Notes under the pieces: generated by a model
Seen by the model: only the letters and a program-made list of their open reading frames with translations
What the model was told of the DNA's origin: nothing
The model's database searches: none
Assembly (NCBI GenBank): GCA_032173965.1
Contig: CM063285.1
Coordinates: forward strand, 25,827,660 to 25,891,659
Direction of reading: 5' to 3'
Origin: Sitta carolinensis
Lineage: Eukaryota > Chordata > Aves > Passeriformes > Sittidae
Length of the DNA stretch: 64,000 nucleotides
Position numbers and translations under genes: made by a program
Part shown: one piece after another, positions 9,601 through 23,698 of the stretch
Layout of the letters: each line of letters begins with the position of its first letter
Position numbering within the stretch: position 1 is the stretch's first letter

Positions 9601-12600
9601 AACCTCAAAATAATTATTGTCGCATCATGTCACAGAATAATATGTTCCTATAGTATCCTTTTGGTCTGTTGTTGCATTCTGTCTCAAAATAAATTATGGG
9701 TAATGTATTTCCTATTTGTAATTGCTATACTGATCTGCTGCTGTAATAAAGTTATAATATGAAACATGTAATGGACCACAGTACATTTTTGGAAGTGTTT
9801 GGGGTTTTTTTGTTTTATTTTTATTACAACTCTTTGTAACTCTCTGATATCTTCAGAAATGTAATCCATGGCAATAATAAACTTCTTGGACAAATACAGC
9901 CATTTACTGGTTACTTCACCCAAGTCTGAAAGTTGTCTTGACATTTTTAAATGAGTATATTTAAAGTTTTCAGTGTTGGAAGGAAGCTAACCACAAACCT
10001 ATATTATAAAAACATTAATATAGGAACATGGCAACTTATGATGCCTATATTTGTTTCAAATGGTTTGAATGTGCCTGCTAAGATTTTTAACCAGGATTCT
10101 CACTGAGTTAGTGTTATCTAACACTATAGTGTATATCAACACATGCAACACTGTGATATTTTCATGGTTAGACCATGGAAAAGCAATAAGTAGTTGCTTT
10201 AGGAAGTAATTTACAATGTGTGAGCCCCATCTTTGAAAAGAAACCTGTGTTGTGTCTGCATAGTGCTTTCTCCTAAGTGTTTCCTTATAGTCTTTGTTAT
10301 GACTAATATCACTAATAATGTAATTCTATGTTTTTTCCGAGTATTCCATTGTATATACCACTCCTCTTTTGTTTTATATTGCCTTCCATGTTTCCTGCTT
10401 GAGTTCAGCCATGTAAAGCTTGCTAAGGTATCACATCCCTGTAGTGTTCAGTGTAAAGTGAAACTTCAACTGCTTGTTGAGCTTTGAAAACAGGTTTTAA
10501 GAGCAAAAAAAAGAGCAAGCTCCTACTCCATGATATCTGAACTGGATATATCCACAGCACTGCAGTGTTTCTTAACAACTGAAGAAATGTACAAATCAGG
10601 TCAAGGTTGTTTTGAGAATCTGTTTTAGCAATGTACCAGCCACTCAATTAGCTGTCCTTTGGAAGTTCCACTGAAGTCTGATACTAGTCACAGGAGTTAT
10701 TAAGTGGGAAATGAGTCTTTTTGGACTTCAGACTGACAAACTAGAATCTTGAACAAAAATCCTCTTGGTAACATTTTACTAGCTATATTTTAAGATAAGA
10801 TGGCTGAGATACAAAGCGCAGAAATACAAAGTTATGACTTACCACTCCATTTTAAGTTCATTTTTGTGACAGAAATTGATCTTCTTTACTGATTAAATAA
10901 TAAGATATAATGTATAGAGATAAGAGGACAAGCCAATGGTTAAGCAGCAGGTGTGAGTCTGAATTTACTTACTTTGTAAAGCTTTAATCTGGTTATATGT
11001 GTATAATAATCTCAGCCTTTTCTGGTCACACAAGTGCACCACCACAGAATGTAAAGGAGACTATGTAGGCAGAATTTTGATTCAGATTTTGTGTTTTCAT
11101 TCTATGTACATGTTTCTCAAATTCTAGAAGCTTTTACTTGAGATGAAGGAGTTGTTTCATGCATTTGCTGTCATCTTTGATTTCCACTTTTGGAATAATG
11201 TTATGATTTAGACTCATAACATATCCTACATAAATATCAGTAAAATGTATCTCTTCCTCGTTTTCTTCTCAGATTTTACAATTACTTTTTAGACAGGAAA
11301 GGAGAGGCTACATTGTTTTTGTAGCATAAATATGAGTGCAGATTTGAATAAGTAGCAGTTAATTTGACCTTCAGACCCTTACTGCTATTGGTGGCTCCAT
11401 TGGCTTCTTTGGAAAAATGTCTGGTAAATGACTACTCCCTCATCAGCAGCAGCACTTGTTAAGTTATGAGGCATGTAGGGCACTTACCTGGAGCTCTGTG
11501 CTGTGCAGGGACATGGCCATATGAGAAAAAAGGGATGCATATCTAACCTACTGACCTGCAACTCCCTTGGTCTCTAATAACATGTGTAACAGTGTGTGAG
11601 ACACCGTTTCTGAATTCATGAATTACAGTTGTCTGTGGTCATCATCACCTTGTCTTGACTTTCATGAAAACATTAACATACACCTTTACAGAAAAAAAAT
11701 ATTAAAATATTAAACTGAAATATCACTAAACTAAACTTGCTAAATTTAGTCAAGACCAGTGTCTTTATTGTCTGTTAATTTTCCCAATATCCCATACTTT
11801 TTACTTAGAAGAAATCTAGATTTGGCCCAAAATTTAACAACCCTGTCAATCATTATAGCAATATCACTTAGGTTTTACTTAAAGGGGCTGTAAGACTTGA
11901 TTAAGAGGTGGATATATCATACTGAAACTACGGTGTTACCATAGGCTTCCATTCAAACAGGACTTAATTTTGAGCTGCTCTGGTACCAAACACCTCTTTT
12001 GTGACTTGATAAAAATGATCAAGCTATTAAATAGAATTAATGACATTTGGATTTGGAGTATAAAGAGAATTTGCCAGAATATTCACTTAAAATATATATG
12101 TGCATAAACACTATGCTTTTCTTGTTATGGTGAATTATGTTACCAGCTTTTCCTCTATTTATCTAAACATATTTGTTGTATGTTCTACCATGTATTTTTT
12201 TGTTCATGTGTACGAGGGACAGCTGTGTAGCTTGGGGGAATATCTCTTGAGCTGGCTCTAGCTGACTATATTTTACCTGGAAATTCAAATTCATAATTGC
12301 AAGCAATACAAATACAGGGCTGTATAATATTCTGCTGGAATTACTCTATGAACTAGTTTACATGAAATCTATGTTAAGACTAATAGATGTATTTTTGCTT
12401 GGATTAACCTTTTACTGACAATTATTTCACCAGAAAATACCCAGGATTTTCATGCTTATGGTGCTTTACATAATTAAACTAATTTATCATGTCTGATTCT
12501 CCTGTAAGCAGAATTACCAGAGATGTAATATGAAAAGATATTGTTTATATTTGCAGATATGTATATTTGTACCATATGACATTTCAGATATATGACAGTT

Positions 12601-12819
12601 TGCAATATGGACTAAGCCTAGATCCACAAAATTATTTTAAGTTCCTCACTCACGCTTTGGTTCCCAAACTACAAACTATGTGGAAAGTACAGACACAATA
12701 GGAAGAACAACCAAAATCCCTTTGTAATTGTGGCCTGGCCTATGGCTGGTTTCTGAAAAACTGATTTAAATCAAAGATGTGTCTTTGAAATATTATCCCC
12801 TGAATAGAGAGCAGTGGAC
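6660..12819. other. Intergenic, no gene seen
   Basis: AT-rich sequence with no convincing exon on either strand. It holds short poly-T runs (7087-7109, 8988-9003) and a 17-bp near-palindrome at 7831-7847 (8-bp arms around one base). Open frames here are under 90 codons and lack family signatures. Confidence 0.65.
6740..6749 (+). repeat. G10 homopolymer run
   Basis: Ten consecutive G in a GC-rich patch just beyond the CR1 fragment. It is prone to length error in sequencing. Confidence 0.8.
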
Positions 12820-12935
12820 TAATTGCCGTGGTTCTTAGGGACATGGTTTAGTGGTGGACTTGGCAGTGCTGGGTTAATGGCTAGACTTGGCGATCTTAAG
12901 GGTCCTTTCCATCATAAATGATTCTGTGTTTCTGT
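12820..12935 (+). mobile_element. CR1-type 3' end fragment
   Basis: Contains TTAGGGACATGGTTTAGTGG, then GGACTTGGCAGTGCTGGGTT, a GATCTTAAGGGTCCTTTCC segment and a degenerate ATGATTCTGTGTTTCTG tail. This is the terminal part of a CR1 subfamily in sense orientation, the same subfamily as the copy at about 51.49 kb. Only about 115 bp is retained. Confidence 0.85.
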
Positions 12936-13444
12936 TAGTCTAAACAGATCACACTAAACTTAAATAGAGGACAGTCTGACACACTAGATCTGCATCTTCT
13001 ATGTTTGAGAGATGTACAGAACAATCTGAGCCCATGTGCCTTTCACGTCAGTAATATCCATGGATAGGTACATTCAGAGGACTCTAACTCCTGGCATGCA
13101 CCAGTGCCTGCACAGCTACAGAGCATCCTCAGGGAAGACAAATGAAAACTTGAGATTTAGTGTGGCTGTGAGATTCACTAAGGAAGACTAGCACACATTA
13201 GAGGAGAGAGAGGATGAAAGAGCTGTCTAGAATGAGGTATGGAAGACTCAAGAACCTCTACCCTGCTTCTTAAGAGCCTAGTATTCTTCATTTCTACCTA
13301 TCAAAGTCACCTTAAATGAACTTCCTTGAAATATGTTTCTCTTCTACTGTGCTTTTCTTTTCTATGTCTATTTTAAAAATTATGATCTCAGTGCAAAAAC
13401 TGTGTCTAAAATATTCTTTTGTGCTCCATTAAAGAATTGCATGC

Positions 13445-13485
<41 letters not shown>

Positions 13486-16000
13486 TATAGTAATAACACA
13501 TAACTTGCAGATAAAGCACGGTTTCTTCAGAAGACATAAGCACATGACAGCTAAAATGTTTTTGAAAGTGTACCCACTTAATGTATTTTCATCAAACCAC
13601 AAGTTACTGTATGTATGGCAGCAGGTAGATTCTACAAGTGTAGAATCCTGAGGTATTGCCCTTGCCCTGTGTTATAACAAATTGAGCAAAATCTGGGTGA
13701 TTTTTCTATATAATTAATTTTGCTAATTTAAATTTTTATTTAATCCATAAGTGGTGCATTATTTAATTAAATTTTGTCCAGAAGGCTTATCTCAGCAAAT
13801 ATTACTTCAGATGAAACTACTTGCACACTTTGAGAGAAGATTTATTTAACAATCTCTTCTAACATTTTTTAATTTCAGTAATCCTTGTATTGGAATCATT
13901 ATCATGGCTAAATGTTCTACAACCTGGTTGCTAGTTAAATCAGTAAAACCATTCTGGGACAAAGATGGTTGTTATATGAGTGCCGTCACTTTTCTAACTC
14001 AGTTTCTAATATAGTATATTATGTTTTATTCATTTTTATTACCAAAATTTGCTCTGATCAAATATACGTTCTAGTAGTGCATCATTCCCTATCAGAATGA
14101 CTTTTGTTTATTTTGCCCACACAAAAAAGAAGAGGATTGGGGACTGCGTTACTTTTTAATACCGGAAATATCCTCCAGTGCTTTGTTAAAAATGTTTCCA
14201 TCAAAGCATGATAGGAATAGGTTGTTCTTTCAGCTGTTTATTGAAAACAAAGGCTTCACTCTCTTTAAAAAAAGACTGGTGTCATTTCAATTTCTGATGT
14301 TTATCACCTCAGCAGTTTCATTTTTCTTTATTGTACATTTTCAAAGTTAAACTGTTACTATTTTTATCATATGCACTTTTTTGTAAAGATGTGTGGACTG
14401 CCGTACTGTTGTATTACTGTCTTCTGATATGTTCTGTGACATATCTATTAAGTATATGTGGTAAGTATGTAAAATAAATAGAGACTAAATCTGTATAGTA
14501 ATTTGATAAAAAATCTTGAATATTAATCAGGCATCAAATTGATCAAATAATATGTAGTAAGTCTGTAGTTTTAGAAGTCTGACCTTTTTTTCCTTGCAAT
14601 TAATTTTTGTTTGTTAAAAGATATACCAACAAAAGTGTCCTCTTTGACTAGTGTTTACTCCCAGAACTATACAAGCTTTAGTTATAAGCAGTCCTCTGCT
14701 TATGTTTAAAGAACTTGCATTCATTATCTTTGCACATATTTGGCTTTGAAGTAGCAAATAAAGACTCCTGCTAGTCTACTGATAGTATGAAATTATGATT
14801 CTGTCTACAGTCTGTAAGAACTAGCAGATGAAAGGACATTTTATTTCAGTGTCTCACTCATAAAACCAGGTTTTAGTCAAGGAGAAAAACAGATTACAGA
14901 TCAATCCATGTAATAAACGTAATACCAAGAAGCTGAAAAATGTATCTAAAATTTATAATAAAATTCTCTTGGAAACCAGATGGGACATGGAACTTCCTCT
15001 CTGTTTGGTGTTTTATGGTATGTATGGACTTTAAAGCAGCATTTTTTATTGTTTAACTTGAGAAACAGAAGCAGCATCTTGTTCCATACACTGTGTGTAT
15101 TTGACTGTGTTCTGATTATTTTATAAGAAGAGTTAATCCAGGTTAGAAGGTATGCCTCTGAAAATGACTTAGTAATTAGATACATGGCTGGATCAGCTGC
15201 CTTTGGCTCTATTGACCTCTCCTTGAGAGGACAGTTAAAACTGTAAATATATACATGCATGCAGACAAACAGGCTTTGAGGACAAAATATTATAAATTGT
15301 ATCTTAACATTTAATTGCTCTCTGATGCCTGTATATATCCACTTAAACTAGAGGACATAATGGCAAGGAACTTCTTGTTCAGGTTTCTCTGATTCCACTT
15401 CCAGCTGCTAGTGAAACATTCTTTGCTTTTTTATTACTCCAGTAATGTGAAATCCTAAATTCGTAATCGTCAGAAGTACTGGAAGAAACATCTGGGCTCA
15501 CATATATGCCATTAGTAATTTACATTTGTTTCATGTTTATTTGGCATTGTATTTTTGTGTAAATGTATCCTTCTATATAGACACAGTTACAAAATATGCC
15601 AACAGCTATTTCTCTGTAACAATGCAGAGTTTTCCAAACAGGCAATCTCTGTCATGTAAGTAATTTTGTCATCTTTTTCTTAGAAGCTGAATGTTTCCTG
15701 CTAGGAAAAAAAAAAAAAAAAAATTACAAACTGGTCCTTGAACTTCTCAAATCATGACCTTGCCTGCTTGGTGGAGAATGCTGGTAAGAAAGATGATTTC
15801 TGAAACAAGTCTGTTTGCAGTCAGGGTGATTGAGTATATTCAAAAATTTTCAGTACAACACTGCCTTATGCTTTCATAATTTCTGATTAACACATTTTCA
15901 TGTAGTCTTCTCTTGTCTGCCATTGCTGGGTGCCAGTTTAAGCTCTGAAACAGCCTTAAGCATGACATAAAAGCTCATATGGTGACTGTCAATATTATCA
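12936..16000. other. Intergenic, no gene seen
   Basis: AT-rich, with the TAA microsatellite at 13447-13486 and an A-run at 15704-15723. No exon-like signal was seen. Confidence 0.6.
13447..13486 (+). repeat. (TAA)n microsatellite
   Basis: About 12 perfect trinucleotide units, followed by a short ATATAG break and further TAATAA. Confidence 0.95.
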
Positions 16001-16002
16001 CT

Positions 16003-16420
16003 TGCAATTTGTCAAGTCCAGGACATGTACCACATATTTTTTATCCCTGCAGTTGTCTTAGAAATCATGGAAAATCCTCTGGTAGGCCAGCATGTTGGCA
16101 GCAGAGTCCAAGTAAATGGCACAGTCTGATGAGCACTATGTGAGAAGCAGAATTTGGACAACCTCATCACTCTTAACAACACAGATTTAATGCTACCTAG
16201 GCATAGCTGGTTTGATGGCAATCATCACAGACTACACCACATAAGGCTTCTCTACTTCCTTGACATTGGTGGCAGTGCCCAAATGTGTTACAGGGTAAAA
16301 CTGATGTCCATCAATTATACGTAAGTGTAGAGTAATTAGGCAGGGCAATGCAGATATGCACAAACACACACAGGCATGAGAATTAACATGGTCAGTGAAC
16401 ACCTGATTATATGCCACATG
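16003..16420 (-). pseudogene. Decayed protein-like stretch, origin unknown (possible retropseudogene)
   Basis: The minus strand holds a run of protein-like sequence broken by stops. One frame reads K-S-D-E-V-V-Q-I-L-L-L-T, stop at about 16136, then CSSDCAIYLDSAANMLAYQR, I-F-H-D-F, a second stop at about 16058, then D-N-C-R-D-K-K-Y-V-V-H-V-L-D-L-T-N-C-K and a final stop. Upstream in another frame is FYPVTHLGTATNVKEVEKPY at about 16235-16300. The composition looks more like a real protein than its surroundings, but I do not recognise a parent gene and see no clear poly-A tail. Chance is the alternative. Confidence 0.25.
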
Positions 16421-19400
16421 ACTATCACAAGGGAGCTATAGATGACTATTTTTAAGGCTATGTGTATCATGAAACTGCTGCTGTATGGTCAATTGGTTTT
16501 TTAAGTTGCATTTCTGAATTTATTCACTAGGTGGCAATGTAGTATGTCATTTGTCCAAAATTTACAGACAAGTGGAACTGATCAGAAATAACTGCACTGC
16601 ATGAATGTTTTACACTGGATTGCAATAAAGGAATGTTCATTAATTCCAAGTCTGTTTTTTTAAAAATATGGTCACAAAAATTTATATTTTATTTACAACC
16701 TAAGTAGAAAATTAGAAATGGAGGAATTAGAAATATTTTATTAGAATGAGTTGGTGAAGTATATCTACTCTGATCCTATCAGAGCTGTAAGCATCAATGT
16801 GAAAACTGATTCACAGCAGAAGAAAGATGTGTATAGCTTTGTCTATGAATTCTTTGGGTTTCTCTCTTGTAACACTGATGCTTTAGAAAATGCCCAGAGG
16901 AGTCTCAAAGATGTGGGATAGAGGAAGTACCTGCACCAACCTGGTGACACTAGTCAGAGCTGTCTCCTGGAGACCTGTGGCAGAATGAGGTCTGCACTGT
17001 GGGGCCAGAAGAGGACACTGCAGAGCGGGAAGCCACTGTTAGGACCAGTTGCAATCCCTCTTTTAAGACTCACTGTGCATGGAGTGGATAGGTTGCCTGG
17101 GGATAGGATAGCCTAAGGCATTACCTGTGCAACAGATAGGCTTCACTTCGATATTAAATCTACCTTTTATTGACATTAATGTGAAGAGTTAAAATAAAAA
17201 AATTCTATTTTATAGAACCAAGTTGTTAATTTTCGTATTTGTCTTGCGAATTAATGAATACTTTCTGTCAGTCAGATCCAATCTCTGTTAGTTTTCAGAA
17301 TGTCCTTATGCAAGGCTAGCTGCTTGCCTTGTTCTCTGTAGGCAGCCTTTCTCCAGTTTCATTATGTGACCTGACCAGTTAATTCTTTTTGTCTTTTAAG
17401 CTGTCTGTACTTTTGACTCTAGTAAAATTGGCAGTTTATATTTAGAAGGTTTTGCTGCCATGATGCTTTATAACCCTGATAGTTTGTCTGACCCAGAAAT
17501 CTTTTGTCCTAAGCACTTGCTCCTGAGTCAAATTGTCTCAATTATACCTTCTTTCATTTGATAGATTTTATTCCTGCTGTAATTCTCAAATAGACAATAA
17601 TTATTTAGGACATTTAATTATTTTTTTATTAGGCCTGTCATATATCTCAGAATTTTCAGTGCTTTTGATTCGTGTATTTTATGGGACCAAGAAATTATTT
17701 ATTGTTAAAATACATATTGCAAATTTAGGAGAATTTGCAATTTATGCTATATTTTAGATTTCTTTTTGCTGTCCATATTAAAAGCAAACAAATTCCCAAA
17801 ATGTCAGAAGTCTTTTGCAACCAAAAGTGGCTCTCATTTTGGGGATAGTGAGGCCCAACCCCACCAGAACATTATAAACTCTGCTAAAATCTTTCTTTGT
17901 CATTCTATTTTAATAGGGAAGTCCACTGGCAATACAATGCAGCAGAAATTTAATAGCTATGTATGTTTGGAATTAATGGGATATAAATAATGATTTGACT
18001 TATTTTTTTTCCCTATTGTCCCTTGTTTTCCCTTTATTTTCCCTTGTTCCTTGATTATGTTACTGTGCCTGGTGTTAAGTTTACTGTCTGTTCTTCCCTT
18101 GCATTTCTTCTGTACATGGGCAAAGTGGAGACACCAAACTACACTATGACATGATCCATCATTACTGCATTGTGAAGCTTGCAATATATGTTGTTTCTCT
18201 TGAAAGTCCACTCTGTGAATCAAGCCATCAAGAAAGAATTTTAGATTTCAGGTAAACAAAAACATAAACTTTTATCTTCCTAGCAGGAGACAAATTTTGA
18301 TCATATGACTTGAAAATATTTTAAAGACAGTACGGTAAAGATAAATATACAATTATTTAAGAATTATTATGGTGTGTAAGAAAAACCTTCTGTTTTGGGC
18401 TCAGGGTGATTGCTAAATCCTGGATATCCAGGAGACAAACAAAAGAGATTTTAAGCAAAGGAAAATAATTCAAAATACTAGCAGGCAAAATTATCCTGTG
18501 CATTGTTAATTTCATTGAAACTGACTTTCCAAGTTTCAGATAAGAAAAAATCTGCTTTTTGGTAATAATAAAATCAGTGCCCTGCTTGAACATAATGTAT
18601 GCCCCTAAGAAAGGCTAGCACTCCTAGGATATAGAAGCCAGTGGTATTTAATTTATGCATACTGAAGAATAAAACTGCTCAGAGGTTTCTTGCACGATTC
18701 ACAGGACTTTTGAGCATTGATAAAGGAAAATCTTGATGAAGCATCTAAATGGTAATAGCAAACAATAGCAACTGCTTGGGTTTTTATCCATTTGAATCCA
18801 TATTTATTGAGCTGAGCAGAGCTGCTGTTACCTTTAACCAGCTTTATAACTTTACAGAATGGATGAATTAGGATAGAAAAAAAAAAAAAAACCCAACCCT
18901 GACTTAAGTCAAAGATAGAGAAGATAAAGGGAAGCTACAAAATTAACAATTTTGACTTTATTTTTGCTAGTTCTGTTAGAGGAAAATATGTTATGCTAGA
19001 TCTGATAGCCTGAGGAAGGTGAGGCTCCTGTAGTGTCTCCATGTCCAACAGATAACAAGTCTGAAAATGTTTTCCCAAGCACATGGAGCACCTGGATACA
19101 CCACCCACCTCTGAATATACAGGACTTACTTGTCAAAAGTTTTTGTTCATTTTAGTGGAAAACTTGAAGTGGTATTATGTATAATATTGGATTTCCCGGT
19201 ACGTGCCACAGTAACATAGGTACAGAACTGTTGATTTTTTAAAAATAGCAGCGAGGATTTTCACTCTTGTGAATTCTTATGAAAACATGATCCAATATGC
19301 TTGCAAGAAATTCTAAGCAGAGATCCAAAGGGGGCAAATCTTGAGGACCCTTATCTGTTTTCATTTGGGCTTAACTCTGATAAAAGTCTTACTTTCTCCT

Positions 19401-21140
19401 GTTCAGGTTTTGCCTGAACAAGCACGGTGCAAGACTTACAATGCCAAGATTTAGCCCACAAAAATTATTAGCTCAGGTCACAGTCTAGGCTTTTGTATAT
19501 ACTTTATCTGTCACTTACTTATGTTATAAAAGTGCAGAGGTGATAAAGAAGTCATCTCTCAGGTCATATAGCAGTTTAAACTGCTGTGTCTCTGATGACG
19601 CATTGTAGACAAAAGGGGATAATAAGATCCAGGGGAAGATAGAAGAGTAGAAGTAAAAAGCTTGCACAGCTATTGAAAAGAAGACTTACATTATTTTGCT
19701 GCAGACTCCATAGGAGCATCAGATCCCCATTTCTTATGAAGTGTAGTTCTGACTGCCCCAAAATTGCTTTAAACATGAAAAAGATGAGACCACTGTGCTT
19801 AATAATGCTGTTAACACAATGTCTGAAGATTTGTCCCTTCTCTCTACTGCACATAAATACTGCTTGGTCTTCATCTGTGCAAAATGTAGAGGTAAACTTT
19901 AATTGAGGGCTTTTCTTTGGGGATCATGTGCATTCAAGGGGAACAAAACTCCTATTATCAACTGAGAAATATAACAAGTTTGAGAGCGTTGTCACATAGA
20001 GATACTGAAATGTTAATTCATGCTTCTGTGACATCGTCTGGATTACTGTAATTCCCTGCCTGCAGGTCTCACTCAGCCCTCCTTTCACAGAATAAGAACT
20101 TGTACAATAATGTGACCACTGAGATTTCAGGCATATACAGTACCTGGTCATCATATGTCTCTGTACTGAGATCTCAGTGCTGCCTGCCATTAGGTACCGG
20201 ATCGATTCGAAGATCCTGATGATGTGTTTTAAAACACCACATGTATCCAAATGAGTTTTAGGTTCCCTATTGTCCAGGTCCAATTTTGCTGAAGTGTAAA
20301 AATGTTGTGCTTTCATTTGTTCAGAGAATACAAATCATTGTGTCCCATACCTTCTTCATGCAGTTGTGGAATGCACTTTGTCAGAACAGATTTAGTTGCC
20401 AGTCTTGTCATTGTTTTGAGGTCAAGACTGTGGTGGGTAGCTTAACTTTTCTTTCTTTCTTTCACCAGCATTTCTTCACTAGCATCTATTTGTATTTAAT
20501 AGAACATTCTAAGGTTTCCTTTTCTTAAGGCTTTTTAAGAATTGAAGTATCTTTCCCAGAGGACTTTTCAAGTGCCAGTAAGTGTTGGCATTTCTGATTT
20601 TTTGAGAGGCACAAGAAAATTTTCAATACAAGGTAACTTAAAAAAGTAACTAACGTGTTTCTAACACAGATGTTCTCTGTCAAAGGGATGCACCTACCTT
20701 ACCTACAGTCTTTGTGTATCACAGGTGAGACATGAAAGGCTTTAATTAAAACCTTTAGAAAGATCTTTAGTTCTGCAGTTGTGCTGTTTCTTCCTTCTAT
20801 ATTTTGGAATAGGATAAAAAATGATTTTCTTATATTACTGGTGTATTTCACAAGAAGATCCACAGAATCTGCTGTGCAAACAAGATCTTTTAATCTAAAA
20901 CAGCTTCTAAAATCAGTTTTCCTTTGAAAATTATTGCAGATCTATTGTCTGCTATAGTTTCATCTTTTTCATAGTTTCATTTTTTTTCTATGCCTATATT
21001 TTCTATGCCTTTTCTATAGTTTTCTTTTTTTCTATGTCTATGTTACCCTCTTTTGGCCATTACATATTGCTTGTAGTAGACACTGACTGCAATTTGAGAC
21101 ATAATGTTTGTATGCATGATTGCTAAACAAGAGTAGTGTA
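16421..21140. other. Intergenic, no gene seen
   Basis: AT-rich sequence with an A14-type run at about 18879-18892 and a moderately GC-rich patch at about 16890-17130 of unknown nature. Open frames up to 130 codons (minus strand, 19924-20316) have no recognisable similarity or splice context. Confidence 0.6.
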
Positions 21141-21144
21141 AAAT

Positions 21145-21306
21145 GAAGAGAAGGGAAGGGAAGGGGAGGGAAGGGAAGGGAGGGAAGGGAAGGGAAGGGA
21201 AGGAAGGGAAGGGAAGGGAAGAGGAAGAGGGAAGGGAAAGGGAAGGAAGGGAAGGGAAGGGAAGGGAAGGGAAGGGAAGGGAAGGGAAGGGAAGGGAGGA
21301 AGGGGA
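21145..21306 (+). repeat. (GGGAA)n / (AAGGG)n pentanucleotide array
   Basis: About 160 bp of nearly pure purine on the plus strand with GGGAA as the main unit, interrupted by GGGGA, GGA and GAGGAAGAG variants. The purest stretch is about 21247-21297 (around ten units). Successive GGG runs two bases apart fit the G-quadruplex pattern, and the purine strand can also form triplexes. The open frame through it (repeating Pro-Phe-Pro-Ser-Leu on the minus strand) is an artefact. Confidence 0.96.
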
Positions 21307-22810
21307 TTGCCATTGAAATTAGTTAATATTGGCAGATTGACTCCTAATTAACTTTACAGATTGACCGCTAAGGACTTTATCATTCTGTCATCCTTTCTCA
21401 CCTCAGGATACTGTATATTTTTCTGTAAATTACTTTTCTGTCATTTTTATAGCACTTAGCTTTCAATACGGGTATTCTATTGCATGCATATGTAATATTT
21501 CTTTCAAAGCAGGGATACCCTTTTTTTATTTAGCTCAACCTCTAGTTTCTTGTCAGTGGCAGTTTTGATGATTGGGACAGGTTAAAAAGTGTTATCATCC
21601 AACATGGCATATATTATCTATGATAGATGAAGAAAGGCCAGAGTATTAAACTTCTGCACAAGTTCAATATACTGGTATCAAACCTGCTAAAGTTTCCAAG
21701 TGTTGCAGCTTCCAAGAGTAAATTCCTTAGTTTCTTGGTTAAGAAACAAGGGTGTTGTAAAATGCTAGGCCATGTGTTGTGTCCCAAAAGACTAACAAGC
21801 CTATACTTTTATGGAAGTTTTTATTACAAAAAATATCTTTATCTTCATTGTAGACTTAAAGGTTTTCTGTGTCATGGATTTTTGTGCTTTAAATCTCCAG
21901 TGCTACTAAGCAGGGTTGGATTTCACAAGGTGAAACCTTTCACAGGTTAGGTCCTGATGTCATTTGGAGACATTTTACTGCTCATAGTCTTGTTCAGTCT
22001 TAAGTGGTTTGTGAAATGTTCTATTTCACATAAAGTGTACTGATATTCTTGTTTGACCCTGAGTGTAAGGGAGGATGTAACATCTTCCTTGCTGTGCCTG
22101 TTCATTTCTGCAGTTTTACATTTTAAGTATCCCCAGCAGTTAAACCTTTCTGTGTTTGCCCCTGTGTTTGTATTCAAGGCCAAATTCAGACATGGTGTGT
22201 GTTACTCAGAGAAATTCAAAAGGCCCCTTTGGATTCTGCCAGATCTATTTATACTACCTCCATCAAGGTATAACATAATCTGCAATTTACATACCAAGGA
22301 ATTGCAAGAGCATTTCAATTTAAATAACAGAGACTCTTCTTTCATTTACACCTACTCATGAGCCCTTATTATGAAAGCTGTATCGAGTTGGATTGACATC
22401 TGATGAACAAAGGGCAATTGTTTTCAATGGAAAAGGAAAATAGTGCTCCAATAGTTTTTTGAAGCATCTTTTCACTCTTATCATTGTCATTTTCATCTTC
22501 CTGGGTTTGGTGAACATTTCCAGTGTTTCTTCCAGTGAATTGATATTGATCCTTGCCAGTCAGTATTTTGCAGCTGTGTGAAGGAAAAGAAAAATATACT
22601 TTTTTTTTCTTTTTACTCTTGTAGCGTTGCCTGAACATATTTATGTCCAGGCATTTTGTGGATTTTGAATGGGTTTTTGGCTATCTGTAGTTTAGTTGAT
22701 TCCAGAGTTTTCTTCTGCTAGTTTGCTTTGCTTGGTGTAATGCTATGGTGAACGCAGAGCACCCTGGTCAGGGCAGTTCTGGGAGTCTGGGAGTTAAGGT
22801 ATGTGGACAT

Positions 22811-22835
22811 CCAACAAGCTTAAGCAGCTTGTTGG
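22811..22835. repeat. Inverted repeat, 10-bp arms
   Basis: CCAACAAGCT and its exact reverse complement AGCTTGTTGG are separated by five bases. It could form a small hairpin. No function is implied by context. Confidence 0.8.
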
Positions 22836-23697
22836 AATCATAACCTGGGTTTTATTTTGTATTTTAGAGGTAGGATGAAACCTAGCAAAATTTCTTTTAA
22901 GTCTTTTTGTGCTAAACATCTTTCATACTTTTTTTCAGATAAGATATAATTGCAATGTGAGAGAGTAGTTAGAAGAGCCTTGTGTTGGACTGCATCGCCT
23001 ATGTTTTTTGCCAGTCAGTCTAAGCAAATATCCCTTCTGAAACGTGAAGTATGAGGCAGTAGGTTTACAGTCTGGGGAAGATAGAGGGGATGGAGAAAGG
23101 AAGAGGAAACTCAGATAATCTTATTTCCCCTAGTCAACGGCTGGAAATCAGTACTAATAGTACATTCTGTCTGTTCCTCACCTTCCAGGCTATATATGTG
23201 TGTTTGAATAGTTGTTTAAAGGGCAAGACCATCTGGCATTAGATCCTGTGAATTAGAGAGGGAAGGATTTTCACTCAATTTCCTCAGCTTTTTGGACTTC
23301 TGTCCTTGCTGTATGTTATACCACTTCTCATCTGAAGATTAGGTATGTTAGAAAAATATAAGCTATCAAAAATGTTGTCCTACTCAAACTGTATGTTAAC
23401 CATAACTGTTCTTCTGATATTTGACTTAGCAATTTTCAGCTCTGTTCTCCTGACTCTGTTCTCTGACCTGAGAACAGATCTGTATTAGGGCTGCTGAGAG
23501 TATTAAGGCTTCTCAGTAACGCAGGTAGGCTCTGGCTAACCAAAACATTTTGTTCACATTTGTGGACTTGAGACTGTCTATAAAAGAAAGAATTATCATT
23601 TTTTCTAGAGTCCTTTATACAGTTTCAAACTGTAAGTTTGTCTCAAAAATGTTTTAATCTCATTTTGGTACTTTATTTTTTTAAAATAAGTACCATG

Positions 23698-23698
<1 letters not shown>

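Noticed and set aside
11480..11495. Perfect minus-strand splice-donor consensus (CCAG|GTAAGT) in the desert
   Set aside because: A few such sites are expected by chance in this length, and no upstream exon-like sequence or partner acceptor stands out.
21038..21313. 91-codon minus-strand frame with Pro-Phe-Pro-Ser-Leu repeats
   Set aside because: It is a translation of the (GGGAA)n array only.
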